NCBI GenBank assembly: GCA_951799425.1
Contig: OX637391.1
Location: 9,372,551-9,436,550 of the forward strand
Length of the DNA stretch: 64,000 nucleotides
Reading direction: 5' to 3'
From: Ilex aquifolium
Lineage: Eukaryota; Streptophyta; Magnoliopsida; Aquifoliales; Aquifoliaceae
Shown piece after piece: positions 22,670 to 34,891 of this stretch. The notes beneath the pieces are model-generated. The model was not told where the DNA came from, ran no database searches, and worked only from the letters and a program-made list of their open reading frames with translations. Position 1 is the first letter of the stretch, and each line of letters starts with the position of its first letter. Both the position numbers and the translations under genes were made by a program.

Positions 22670-25600
22670 GGGAGAATTACACTCAGAACCCTTGGGGCTT
22701 GTTTGGTATGTTTTTTAGAAGGGGTTTGGATTGGATTGTCCAAACCCGGGTTTGACCCAAAGATGGGATTCAAAGATGGGTTTGAGGGGGTTTATTCATA
22801 CCCATGTTTGGTATGCGCAAGGATATGACTATTATGATAATATATTTATATATAAATGACTATTTTGCCCCTAAACCAATTTAATCCAAACCCATGTTTG
22901 TTTACGTTAAACATGGGTTTGGATACATATATGAGTAAACATGTGTCCTTATGAGTTAAATATATGATTAAATTATTTTTTCCTAACTTATGAAAAAAAT
23001 CATGAATGTTGATAAAATATAACTATTATTCATAAGCATAATAAAACGCAATAAAACATTAATCCAACAAGAAAGTGCAACTTTCTAACATTTACTTCTA
23101 CGAGGATACATACAAAATTTGTCAATTCACAAATACATCAAAACGGCCGGACATATTCCCTTATAAAAATCGAAACTCAAACATCAGTCTAGAACTACCT
23201 GAAATCACCACCAGTAGTGTAGAAGAGGAAATTTCTGATGGTGATACAAAAGATATTTCCTGTAATATATATCACACACCACTGTACACTTGCACAGTTT
23301 TTGGCATTAGTATGGCTCCAGTAACAGACATAAATTGGCATATGAACTAATACGAACATAATGAAAGAAACACTTGAGCACAGAAATTTATTGACAACTG
23401 AAAGATGAGAACAGATCAACCTTCCCCAACATGATAGTTTCTTACATAACTAATACTTTATTTTCCCCTAACTAATAGAATCTTTCAACAAATCATGATC
23501 AATAAAACCAAAAATCGAACCCATTTGAGGATGCAGTGGGTCGAGGAGGTCGATAAGAATCCAAAAATATTAGTCTGGTGGTCATAAGGCAGGGCAACCA
23601 GTGGTTGGTAGCTGTGGGGTGGGGGCGAGGGTGTTGATTGGTGTCGAATGTTGATAATTAACTACCAAAATAATAGAAAAATATGGCAGCAACAAAACCA
23701 CAGACACTAACCCTAAATTTGACAAATTAAGACCCCATAACAACCATCTTCCTCCCCATAACAATCCCTCTGTTCTTCTCACATACCAACATCAACACCA
23801 TGAACGACTGAAAGGGAGAACCCCCAACCAGTGCGCCACTCCGAATAAAACTCCTCTCAATCACTCTTGCCTAGTGGCCAAACTCTACTCCAGCAAAAAA
23901 AAAAAAAAAAACAATATGGGATTTAATGGCTAAGAAAGGGTTTCTTTAAAACACATTCAAATAAGAAGAAGAGCAAACCGATGAACATTGAAGAAGCTTT
24001 AATGGCTAAGAAAGGGTTTCAAGGAACTTACAGCAGAGATTTTTGAACCACAAAAATTCGATTCCACTTCACTTCTCTTGATCAAACAACCACGAACACA
24101 CACCTCGGCTTTTAGATGTGTTTCGATCGAACAATAGGAGGGGTTTATATAGGCATATCGAAGTTTTGCTGAACTGTGATTGACTTGATAGGGCGAAGGA
24201 GATCTGTGCAACAGATTTCCCAAATATATTTTGCAGATTGAACAACACGACCAATTGATTTCTTCAATCGTTTCCAGCGAAGAGGACAACATCGTCCTTC
24301 CTCTCCCCACTCGGTCTTTCCCACAGATTTTCCATAGATTTTTTGCAGGTTAGTGTATTTCCCAGAAGAATCTTCTCTGTGTTGTTCTCTGTGTTCATCA
24401 ATCGCAACCCACACGAATCTTCTGTCTGTGTTGAGCGATGGAGGTCAGGTCAGAGAGACACATATCTGAATGGGGTAATATGGGGTATATGAAATAATTG
24501 GGGGTATAAATGTCATTTACTAACTTAAACCCATTAACCCACATTTCAACCCCCCCCCCCCCACCAGGTTTCCTCAAACCCACGAACTTGGGTTTCAATC
24601 ACGGGCCCTTAGCGGGCTGGGTTTCAAACCCGGGAGTAATTTTTTATGTACCAAACATGAGTTCCAAAGGGTTTACTCCCAAACCCATGATCCTAGACCC
24701 GCCCAAACCCTTGTAACAAACAGGCCCTTAAGGTTTATCATTTAATCACTTAGACCCTCTGATATTTAAAATATTACACACAGATCCCCTAAGATTTATA
24801 TGCGCATAATACTTAGACCCCTGCCGTCAATGTTCGATAGAATATCAGTTAATAAATTGCACTCAGACCTCCTGAAGTTTATAGGTGTGTAATACTTAGA
24901 CCCCTCAAGTTTAAGTTATATTTAGACAAAAAATAATTCAATCAAAGATAGAATATCAAATATTTTAAATTTTATAACTAAAATTCACGTTCTATTATAT
25001 CATTTATTGATATAAACTCAAAAATAAAAATCCAATTTTTTCTTCAAAAAAATCATAATTAGTATATAATTATATTATCTATTAAAATAAAACTACAAAA
25101 AAAAAAAAAAAAAGTTAAACTGTAATAGACACAATAACTTCTATCTTTAATTGGAGTAGTTTGATTGTTTAATAGATAGTATAATTGTATACTAATTATG
25201 ATTTTTTAAGAAAAAATTATATTTTTATTTTTGATTTTATATCAATAAATCATATAATAGAGCATGAATTTTTGTTGTAAAATTTAAAATATTTGATATT
25301 CTATATTTGATTGGAGTATTTTTTTATCTAAGTATACCATTTTAAATTTAAAGGGTCTAAATATATCTCTTAAACGACCAAACTACCCGAATTAAAGATA
25401 GAAGATATTGTGTTCATTACAGTTTGACCCCTTATTTATTTATATTTTTAGTTTTATTTTTTTTTTATAATTGTATACTAATTATGAATTTTTGTTATAA
25501 AATTTAAAATATTTGATATTTTATCTTTGATTGAAATATTTTTTTTTCTAAGTATAATATTCACGCATACAAACTTCAAAGGGTTTGAGTGTAATTTATT

Positions 25601-25744
25601 AACGAATATTCTAACAAACATTGACGACAAGGGTCTAAGTGTTACGCGCGTAAAAATCTTAGGGATCTGTGTATAATATTTTAAATATCAGAAAGTTTAA
25701 GTGATTAAGTGACAAATCTCATAAGGTCTGGTTATAATTCTCCC
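22670..25744. mobile_element. Long-TIR Mutator-like element, copy 2, interrupted
   Basis: This is the same family as 16491-17492. The left end GGGAGAATTACACTCAGAAC is interrupted after about 26 bp and resumes at about 24729 with TTATCATTTAATCACTTAGA. The right end on the other strand starts GGGAGAATTATAACCAGACC. Without the nested insert (about 22697-24728) it is roughly 1.04 kb, close to the 1.0 kb of copy 1. It has no transposase. Confidence 0.8.
22697..24728. mobile_element. TIR element (GGGGCTTGTTTGG ends) nested in copy 2
   Basis: The left end GGGGCTTGTTTGGTATG and the right end CAAACAGG(CCC) are inverted. CCCTT is present at both junctions (22692-22696 and about 24724-24728), so a 3-5 bp duplication is possible; PIF/Harbinger is the likely group but is not proven. 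Both ends carry inverted CAAACCC/GGGTTTG phrases. The core has an unexplained direct repeat, TTTAATGGCTAAGAAAGGGT, at about 23923 and 23998. No transposase was recognised. Confidence 0.65.
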
Positions 25745-25914
25745 TAAAAAAAACACCACCTATCTCATAGTATTTTATTAATACCTTATATTAAGTATTA
25801 AATGATAATAGTGAATTAGATCGAGATTAATAAAAAATTAATACCAAGTCGCTATAATCAAATTTAAACTTAATATTATATCATCTTTAAAAAGTTGTGT
25901 TCAACATTGAATCC
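25745..25914. other. Short AT-rich spacer
   Basis: Nothing recognised. Confidence 0.3.
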
Positions 25915-26280
25915 GGTCTGTACTTATGTTTGATATGTAATACATACATATGTAGTACCCACATATATATTATAATTATTAACAATTATTTGTCATGTAA
26001 ATGACTATTTTATCTTTGATCAATCCAATTCATACTCATGTTAAGGGGTATAATTGTCTTTTGTATCCTTAACCCTTTAATTCATCTTCACAAACCCACC
26101 CTCTCTAGGTTTGACGAAACCCATGATCATGAGTTTATTATTCAGGCCAACTATAGGCTGAGTTTGGGAACCTAAGATTGAATTTTCAAAATAAACATGA
26201 GGTTTGAGGATCTTTTGGACTATTTTCTCCAAATCCATCTTACCAAATTCCCCCATACCCCCTTACCTAACAGCCCCTTA
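25915..26280. repeat. Right-end fragment of the nested TIR family
   Basis: Phrases shared with the element at 22697-24728 include TCATGTAAATGACTATTTTA, CAAACCCACC, GAAACCCATGATCATG and a right end TTACCTAACAGCCCCTTA. A left end near 25915 is only suggested. Confidence 0.5.
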
Positions 26281-26472
26281 GTGCTTTAAAAACTGTCAAA
26301 ATGTTTGAAAATTTATGCCGGTTGATTGCCATTCTAGCTTCTGTTTTGGGGTGGAAAGGGTTATGGCCACTTTTATCAATTTGATCGTATCTAATCTTAT
26401 GGAAAAGTATTTTCTTCGATCAAAAAAAGCAATGGTAGATCCCATTTTATTCTCATCTTGTTTGACCAAGAT

Positions 26473-26498
26473 GGAGAGAGAGAGAGAGAGAGAGAGAG
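26473..26498. repeat. (GA)n microsatellite
   Basis: Thirteen GA units in a row. Confidence 0.9.
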
Positions 26499-26737
26499 CA
26501 TCTGTGTGTTTGTGTGCAGGTGGGTGGGTTTCACGAGGGTCATACCCCCAACACTCGAATTAAGCATTTCTTTCACTTTTCCTATTAATTGAACGAAATT
26601 TGTAACATTAGCACTTTAATCCAAAAGCAAATAGTGGTGTTTACTTTTAAATTACCAGGAAGTAAAATAATACAGAACCAAACCATGGATGGGTAAAAAA
26701 CAGTTTGCCAAAAAAGAATAGAAAGCCATTTTATTTT

Positions 26738-27204
26738 GAGTAATATTATTGAGACCTAAAAAATTGTTTAAATTTATTAATTTAATGATGTGACAGTAAC
26801 GTTATCCAATAGTGAAGGATCAAAATATCGTTTCGAAACAGTCAAAACATTTTCGTTTCCGCTGAGACCGAAACGAATCACTGATTAAATCGAAATTCTA
26901 ATACTGAGGTATTTTCAGAATGTTTTGAGTTGTTACGAGATGTTTCAGTATGTTTCTACTAATATTTTTTGAATGTTTCAAGGTGTGCCAAGATGTTTAG
27001 ATATATTTTATCCGTTTCTATTATATTTCCGAAAATATTTTTATTTTTTAGATGACCGAAGCAATGCTCTGAAACGATATTTTGATTCTTACTAATAGTA
27101 TAGTTGTGACGGTAATTCTTAGACTTCTTTATTGAAATTCTATCATTTAACAAATCATTATATTAATAAATTAGATCAATTTTTTAGGCCAAATGACATT
27201 AGTC
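26738..27204. mobile_element. TIR element, outer, with 9-bp near-duplication
   Basis: Inverted ends: GAGTAATATTATTGAGACCT at the left and, on the other strand, GACTAATGTCATTTGGCCTA at the right, continuing with AAAAAATTG and TTTATTAATNTAATGAT in both arms. Flanks TTTTATTTT (26729-26737) and TTTAATTTT (27205-27213) agree at 8 of 9, fitting a Mutator-type duplication. A second TIR element sits inside. Confidence 0.75.
26815..27091. mobile_element. TIR element, inner, nested in the previous one
   Basis: The ends AAGGATCAAAATATCGTTTC and, on the other strand, TAAGAATCAAAATATCGTTT are inverted. Flanks CCAATAGTG (26806-26814) and CTAATAGTA (27092-27100) agree at 7 of 9, again suggesting a worn 9-bp duplication. 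The core repeats TTTCAG/TTTCGA-like words. Non-coding. Confidence 0.75.
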
Positions 27205-27213
27205 TTTAATTTT

Positions 27214-28646
27214 TGATGCCTCGTGCTTATAATTTATGCCATTCTCATCACAAACAAGAGCCGTGGATTTCTTCCATAACCGCATCAAATCAGAGATGTA
27301 CTCCAAATGGGGATGGGCTTATTGGGACCCAAGTAACAATGTTTTGGGCCCCCACAAAATTTGTTACTTTGCATCATCGCTTGCATGTTCATTTGACTTC
27401 TTTGTTGCAATCTAGTACGCAAGAAAGCTGATTTAAATTTCCTCAATTGCCTCAGAGTCCAAAAGTGCGCAGACGAACTCCCGCGGTAGTTCAGTGGTGT
27501 GAGTAGAACTATCGGTGGATTGAATTTTGATTTAATTAAATATAAATTAATATTTTTTATTTGATAATTCGAATCTGAATATTATATCTTATATTTTATT
27601 GATTTTAATTGGAATTTGGATATACCTATATTCATCCTATTATGATCTAATTTGAATTATTTATATATTTCTATATAAATATTAAAAAAATTAGTTATAA
27701 TTTGTTAAAATTTAGTTAATTAAGTTATTCGGATCGAATTCGAATTATTAACAGATTCAAATATGTGCCACGAAAATAAAAATCTTTTGAATCATCGGAT
27801 CAGACTTTTTAAAATCGAATTCGAATTCAGAACAGTCAAAATACAATCCAAACCTGATCCATTGATAGTCCTAAGTGTGAGATTCGTCTGAAGCGAATTG
27901 TACACTCGAATATCTTATGTCGAAAAAAAGAGTTACTAAATGGTTGAATGTATAATTCTGCAAAGTTCTCAAAGTAAAGAATTCTTTTTGAGCTTTTGAA
28001 AAGAAAAACACCATCTATAGAAAGATGCAGGAAACATAACAAAGAGGAATATGATCACTTCGGATCCTCAATGCTAACTTTCACCATTCATCACCCCTAG
28101 TCATTTGAAATGGTTTCTCATTATTAGCAATCACAAAACACTAGAGATTACTTTCTCATTTATGGCCAACTTAAAAAGGCAATAATCATTGATTATTTTA
28201 ATGGATCTTTCACTTTTTCATTGTCAATGCTACACACACATCTTACTATACCATTTTGGTGCACCACTTCAATATACATCGTTAGATTAATAAATTCCAC
28301 AGAATTTATTAAATATCAGATGACTCTGATTGCGCCACATGAAGTGGTGTAAGAAAAGTGGTGCACAAAGGTGATATCCATATCATTATTCCTTTTTCAT
28401 CCACCCACGACACTACATAAAATTGTCCTATTTTTTTTTTAGGAGAAGTCTATATTATCGAGAAAAAAAATGCCATTATAAATTTTATATATTTATAACT
28501 TTTTATGATAACTTGTGAACGATTTTAAAAATTTTAAAAATCAATTGAAAGTTATCACAAAAATGGTAACTTGGTCCCAAAAAAACTTCGAGGTCCGATA
28601 CTATTTTTTTTTATAGCCATTGTCTTCTCCATTTTGTTAAAGTGAA
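27214..28646. other. Spacer with possible small inverted repeat
   Basis: No gene. A tRNA-like phrase GGTAGTTCAGTGGTGTGAG at 27485 has no box B after it. At about 28228-28380, TTTGGTGCACCACTT (left) is matched by AAGTGGTGCACAAAG (right), a possible MITE with unclear borders. Confidence 0.35.
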
Positions 28647-28656
28647 ATATTTCATA

Positions 28657-28836
28657 AGTAATACTACACAATCTAAATGGAATTCAAAAAATTACAAATA
28701 AAATGCATATTATTATTTGAATGGGTGGGTCCTATCAATTTTTTTAATGAGACTCACTCATCCAACACTCATCGAATGAATGGTATATATTGAGGTTATA
28801 ATTTTTGAATTCCATTTAGGTTGTGTAACATTTTTC
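28657..28836. mobile_element. Hairpin MITE with exact 10-bp flanking repeat
   Basis: The left arm AGTAATACTACACAATCTAA continues ATGGAATTC. The right arm on the other strand is GAAAAATGTTACACAACCTA followed by AATGGAATTC. ATATTTCATA occurs exactly at 28647-28656 and 28837-28846, as expected of a Mutator-type 9-10 bp target duplication. Non-coding, 180 bp. Confidence 0.85.
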
Positions 28837-29718
28837 ATATTTCATATGATCCTCCATTATGAGAAAATATTTAATGCAATGGTGATAATATATCATCATT
28901 GATGATATGGTATAACTAATCAATAATAAAACTCCAAATAAGTAAAATGAACTCCACTTAAATAGTTATCGGCTTATATGGAAGAGTGAATAGTTATTGG
29001 CTTACATGAACAAATAATTATTAGCTTGTATGAGATCTATTTTATTTATTTATTTACATATTAATAATTGATAATATCACATAACAATGCTGACGTATTA
29101 TCGTTCTTGAAACGAATAATTTTTCCTCCATTATCGCAGCAATTAACTGCCTAACAAGTCCATGAAGCAAGATTTTGACTGGTTTATTGGTGGGACACCT
29201 CAGATTGACAACCTTGTCGTTAAAAGTAGAAGACTATGGTACCTTACCTATAAATTTTATAATTTTAATTGATGTTTTTATATTTTTTGTTGATTATTTT
29301 ATAATAAAAAATTTTATAACTTTTGTGAATAATTTCTAATTTTTATAAATATTTTTATTATTTTTTTGATAATTATTTTTACCATTTTTGTGATATTAAT
29401 TTTTTTTTTAAAATTGATTACATGTATCATAAAAAGTGATAAAAATAATTATCACAAAAATTATAAAAACATGCATAAAAATTATAAATAACGGTATAGT
29501 ACAATTTTTTTTTGGTACCGTAAATTACTCCGCCATTAAAGGCAAAAGCATATTGATTTTAGGATAAAGTGAGACCGACCAAAAAGAGGCTACAGAAATG
29601 TTGGGGGTTGGATGGATGGATGGATGGTTAAGTATGGTATCATTGGTATGACGATGGTGGTTGAGGGCATGTGGTGGGTTTGTGAGAAATGGGAGAGAAG
29701 TTTTATCTGGTTGGATTT

Positions 29719-29862
29719 GAGTAATGTTATATGAATTTAAAAATTAGATTTGATGATCACAATTATTGAATAGGTAGTGGGTCTCAATAAATGTTAGGAC
29801 CCACAGTAAAATTAATAGTTGTAATTATCAAGTCTAATTTTTAAATCCATGTAACATTACTC
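29719..29862. mobile_element. Hairpin MITE, 144 bp
   Basis: The left arm GAGTAATGTTATATGAATTT is followed by AAAAATTAGA. The right arm on the other strand is GAGTAATGTTACATGGATTT followed by AAAAATTAGA. Flanks GGTTGGATT (29709) and GGTTGAATT (29863) agree at 8 of 9. The end sequence is related to the other GAGTAAT elements in this window. Confidence 0.85.
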
Positions 29863-30329
29863 GGTTGAATTAGGTTGGAGTTTTAACCAATAGTTTTGGC
29901 CTATTTTGACCAAAATCGAACAATTATACCCTAAATATTAAAATTTTAATTAATAATCAAATCAAATTAATTATAAGTATTGAGTGAGTTAGCATTTTAG
30001 AGTTAATAGAGGTTATGGAATTTGCAATTCAAAATCAAAATGAAATTAATTTTCAAAATACCATATAAATTGTAAATTATAAGTAATTGAAATTAATTTA
30101 AATGTCCTAGAAATTTTAACGTTATTGAAGAGAGGTATTTTAGAAAATATTTTATTTTTTTGGCTTTTGGCTGATGTCATCATTAATTGTTAGCATTTTT
30201 AACGCTCGTCAAATTAAAGGGGTTCAATTGTGACCAGTTTCAAATTTTAAGCGATTGTAGTGTTATTTTAAAATGTGAACCCCAAAAAGTTGTAATTTTA
30301 TCCAAAAGCATTATAGTTTTTGGTTATCA

Positions 30330-30930
30330 TTTTGTACTGATGAAAAAAAAATCACATCTCTCATGAAGACCGGTTATGAACAAAATGTGTTTATGTACCA
30401 CCTATCAAGTATTTAATACAATAATAAATGATGAGAGTCAACACAAGCAAAATACTCTATAAGTTATTTGATTAGGGTGTCATACCTCACTGTGAAGGAC
30501 TAAGATGACCTGAGTGTTTTATTGTTTCAAGAAGTGTAGGGTGTTCAAGTATGAGTGATATGTGTGTGATGACACCTTTACGTAGGTGGGGATTACAATT
30601 TATAGGTGTTTTTTAATAGATTGATGTGTCTTTCTCGTATCAGGTGAGGTAATTTGGTGGAGATGGTGTCTTTTTCGTAACAGGTGAAACAATTTCGTGG
30701 AAGTTGTGACGTGTGCATCCCAATGAAATCTCTTCGCTGTCAATTATGGACTGAATCTCTTGCCATGAGGCGGCTAACCTGACTTTCTCTTAAGATGGCA
30801 TAGTTGATCTAACTTCTTCCTTCCTGTGGTAGGCCAATTGCATTTTTAAACTGGACCTCTAAGCCGGGCCTCATTTGTGATTCTAAGCCTGATCTGAGCC
30901 GAGCCCATCAAAGATCGTGTTTATACTGTT
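30330..30930 (-). repeat. Possible LTR-derived block
   Basis: The base composition changes from AT-rich flank to mixed sequence. On the minus strand it shows CACCTATAAATTGTAATCCC, a TATA-like layout as in LTRs. No TG..CA ends with target duplication could be fixed, so this is a suggestion only. Confidence 0.3.
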
Positions 30931-31418
30931 ATAAACTTAATGTATTCAAATGTACTATGTAATAAAATGCATTCACATAGTTTAAAAAATTTCACTGTCT
31001 CATAAAAATAGGCTCTAATTAGCGTGTCTTGCACACAGACACACCCCACTACTACTAGGTAAATTTTATGGAAGAAAATCTTGCAGACAAAAAAGATGAG
31101 GAACGAAGAGTTTGTCATTTTTTTTTATTAATTTTTTGGAGGCTTTTGATTTTGATGGTTTTCAACTGTTATTTGAGGTTATTATTTCTGAGTTATCAAA
31201 TGAAGATAATTTTGTGTTAATTTTCTTGATCTTCACAACAGTTCGAGAGAGTCAATGAGTGAATTCTTTGAACTATGAAAGTTTGTCCGTGTATTGAGAA
31301 GGCTGCAAGAAAGTATCATGAGGTGAGCAAGTTTGATTTAGTAACAGAATGAGTTTTTTTCAAGATGGAGGGTGTGATTTAGAATAAGAATAATCAATTA
31401 TTATTGTGATTTTTTTAT

Positions 31419-32180
31419 TGATGGGCCAGTCCAATGGCCCAACTTATGTTATAAGTCCAGTCTGAATAAAGAATTTAATTAGACAAGATCCAATGGGTCC
31501 AGCCCAAAGGAGATTTACGTTCAGTTAAGCTCATCAGGGTTCGAGGGGCTACATCACCAAGAAAGTAGGTAGGGTCATTCCAAGAGCCTTATCCAAGCCA
31601 CCTTGGAGTAAGAGTCATTCCAAAAGCCTCATCCAAACCACCTTGAAGTAGGGGTCATCCCAAGAGCCTCATCCAAGCTATCTTGGAGTAAGAGTCATCC
31701 CAAGAGCTTCATCCAAGCCATATTTGAGTAAGGGTCATCCAAGAGTCTCATCCACGCCGCCTTGGAAGAAGTCAACTACAACGTCATCCTTTGACCGGAT
31801 CTTATGGGGAGTGTCGTAACTGCCTCATCAGTTGAGAATATGGCGTCAGCTCCACCAAATTAGTCTTTTAGTTACTGATAAGCCGTCTCAATCTGTTAGG
31901 AGACGACTATAAATTGTAAGCCCCTCCAATATTTAGGGGACATCACACTCGGTCGAGCACATCTCTGTAACTCTCATACCTTGAATCTCTCTGCTCTCCT
32001 TGCATACCTTAAAGTAATAAAATACCCCGGTGACCCTAGCCATTCAAAGTGAACGTAGGTCACGTTGACCGAACCACTATAAATTTTTGCCTCGCCTGTG
32101 TTTCTACCTCTCTCTACCTTACTATTGCATTTTATTATTGTTCACTTGACAGGTGATGTGCAAACCCAATTTGTGCATCA
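31419..32180 (+). repeat. 5' LTR of the gag-only Gypsy element
   Basis: Matches 34892-35684 along its length. Both contain an internal short repeat of the kind GAGCCTCATCCAAGCC, spaced about 50 bp apart, six or so times. A primer-binding-like site follows three bases after it. Confidence 0.88.
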
Positions 32181-33340
32181 TCAATTTAGCGCCGTCTGTG
32201 AGAATCGACAAAATTCTCACCTGATCACTTTTCTTGCTATACCAATGGCGATCACCACAAGATCTATGAATCAACTCGAAAATAATCCATCACGAGAGGA
32301 GGAGGTTGCCCCTCCACCAACCAATCCTATTCCGAATACACAGCAGATGCTGGAAACAATGCAGCAACTTGTGACTCAGAATTAGCAGATCCTGTAACTG
32401 ATGCTCGCTGGACAACAAGGAGGAGCACAACCCAGAGGGCATCAAGCCAGAGGAGCTCTAATCCCTGGACGTCAAGGAACTCCCCACTTGGGCACCCCCT
32501 TGGGCGCCCCATACAGGGGAACCCCTCGTCAGAACTATAAATGAGCTCTACCTCCTCCTCCAGCTCCCTCTTCCCATGGTGGAAACCCTCATTTCCAAGA
32601 GGATGAGGGCAAGAATCAAAGTGTGGAGCATAAAAGCCATTTCCATGACAATTCCAAAGGAGCCCCAAATCACTGGGATGAAAAACTCAAAGAAGTACAT
32701 AATCAACTACGTGACGTCTCAATGCCATGAAGGCACAAGAACCAAAAACTGTAGAGTACCTCGTAAGGCGAACTGATACACCTTTTGTGCCAGATGTGGC
32801 AAACTACCCTCTTCCCCAAAAGTTCAAAATATCATCCGTCGAAACCTTTGACGACACAAAAGACCCACTTTATCACCCTGAAACTTACAAGTCGTTGATG
32901 CAGCTGCACAATGTTCCTGACGAAATCATGTGTAGGGCTTTCCCGACTACCTTAAAGGGATCTGCCCGACAGTGGTTCGCCAAACTCATTCCAGCCTCCA
33001 TAGGTTCCTTCGCCGAACTAAGCAGATCCTTTGTGACATAGTTCATTGGTGGACGCCACTAGCAGATGTCTGCCACCCATCTACTCAGCCTAAAACAGGA
33101 CCGAGACGAGAGTCTGAGGAGTTACCTCACTCGTTTTAACGAGGAGGTCCTCCAAATCGAAGAGCCCAATAACAAAGTCACCATGACTGCCTTTCTGGGA
33201 GGCATCCGCTCATCAAATTTCCTTTTTTCGGTAATGAAGCGACCATCAAAGAGCATGCCAGAATTATTGGCAAAAGCTCAAAAATATATGAATGCTGAGG
33301 AAATCAACAGGTCTAGGTGAGGGGAATCATCTCGTGGGTT

Positions 33341-33808
33341 GCCAAAAGCTTGACCTATCTATGCTCTGCTCTTAAGCAGACAGCCTATGTTTCTAGCTTA
33401 GCGGCTCTCTCGCGGGTCGCCAAAAGCTTGACCTATCTATGCTCTGCTCTCAAGCAGACAGCCTATGTCTCCAACTTAGCGGCTCTCTCGCAAGTCGCCA
33501 AAAACATGGCCTATCTCTGCTCTGCTCTCAAGCAGGCAGCCTATGTCTCCAGCTTAACGGCTCTCTCGCGGGTCGCCAAAAGCTTGGGCTATCTCTGTTC
33601 TGCTCTCAAGCAAACAGCCTATGTCTCCAGCTTAGCGGCTCTCTCGCGGGTCGCCAAAAGCTTGGTCTATCTCTGCTCTGCTCTCAAGCAGACAACCTAT
33701 ATCTCCAGCTTAGCGGCTCTCTCGCAAGTCGCCAAAAGCTTGGCCTCAAAAGGTGTAACTCTCTCACAAACAACCCTCAAATTTTGCCTCTGTTCTCATG
33801 CGAGCAGC
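33341..33808 (+). repeat. 78-bp tandem repeat in the gag-only element
   Basis: The word GCCAAAAGC (or close) recurs at 33341, 33419, 33497, 33575, 33653 and 33731, exactly 78 bp apart. Because 78 is a multiple of three, one frame reads as a 26-residue repeat (VAKSLTYLCSALKQ / TAYVSSLAALSR) across the array. The units are about 90% alike; a degenerate unit follows near 33852. Confidence 0.9.
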
Positions 33809-34891
33809 CTCACAGTCATCTTACCTCCAACTTAACGATTCGCTCATAGTCGCCAAAAGCTCGGTCTCAAGAGGCACAACTCTCTCACGAGCAACCTCAA
33901 ACTCTGTCTTTTCTCTCACGCAAGCAGCCTCTATTTCTCTATAGGCCGATGTGTATGTCCCTTTCTCTAGGTAATCATGTTGGATATTTTGATGTTCGAG
34001 TAACATTATTTTTGCCATCTCTAGGCACGCTCTTGAAACTCAGGCTGTCTGCAACCCGAGAGACTACATTAGATTGAATGTTAACAATCGGGCCTCATCC
34101 TTTTTGCGGCCATCCGGCACCGCCGCCTCATTGCCGCAGCACTCCCGAGCTTAACACCTAGTACAAACAAGGCTTGTCTGCGCTCCCAACACTAATGATT
34201 TGGCACCTGCTCTTGGGTACTAGCTCCCCTACTCCTGGCACCCAACTCCCTGTGTAGATCCGTGCCCAGCATCCACCGATGCACCTGGCTCGCCCAGCGT
34301 CGACGCCCCGGCGGCCCAACGCTCAACGACGCCGCGCCTAAGGCTCCTGTCTGGCGCGTCGCTGCCCCTCCATCTGCACCTGTCCGTTTGCGACCAGCGC
34401 CCGACGACGCCATCCCTAGCGTGCCACCTGCTCCTTCATCAGCGCCTGTTGTGGCATGCTCATCATCCTGAAGCTTCTCGCCTTGGGTCCCTGCCTCGTC
34501 AGTGCTAGCTAGCCCAACCTCGCCGACGCCAGCTAGCCCAGCCTCGCCGACGCCCGCTAGCCAGCCTTGCTAACGCTCGCTAGGATCCCTGTTTCCCAGA
34601 AGCCTGCCTCAACGCCGATTGGCTATGTGATGTCTGCCTCCTCTCCGATGTCAATGGCTTCCTGCATCTCCCCTCCTTCATCCGACTGCGGTCTCTAGTC
34701 ACCTAGCTCATGGGTAACCTCCCTTGCTTCACTCAACTTACTATTGCAGTAAGGAATGTCTTATAGGAAAGAACCGTATCAAGAAGGAAAATGGATCATC
34801 AGTCAAAAAAAGTCTCCGTCACCCAGAATTTAAATTCGACCAAATGCCCTCTTCTCCAAATTTCATTGGACACAGGGCATTTGAGGGCAAA

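Noticed and set aside
27480-27530. tRNA-like phrase GGTAGTTCAGTGGTGTGAG
   Set aside because: No box B or cloverleaf follows, so neither a tRNA nor a SINE can be supported.
33341-33808. Regular repeats resembling a CRISPR array
   Set aside because: Units are contiguous 78-bp tandem copies without unique spacers, inside a plant retroelement.
34192-34471. GC-rich open frames with Pro/Ala-rich products
   Set aside because: They sit inside the non-coding part of the gag-only Gypsy element and are low in complexity; no domain.
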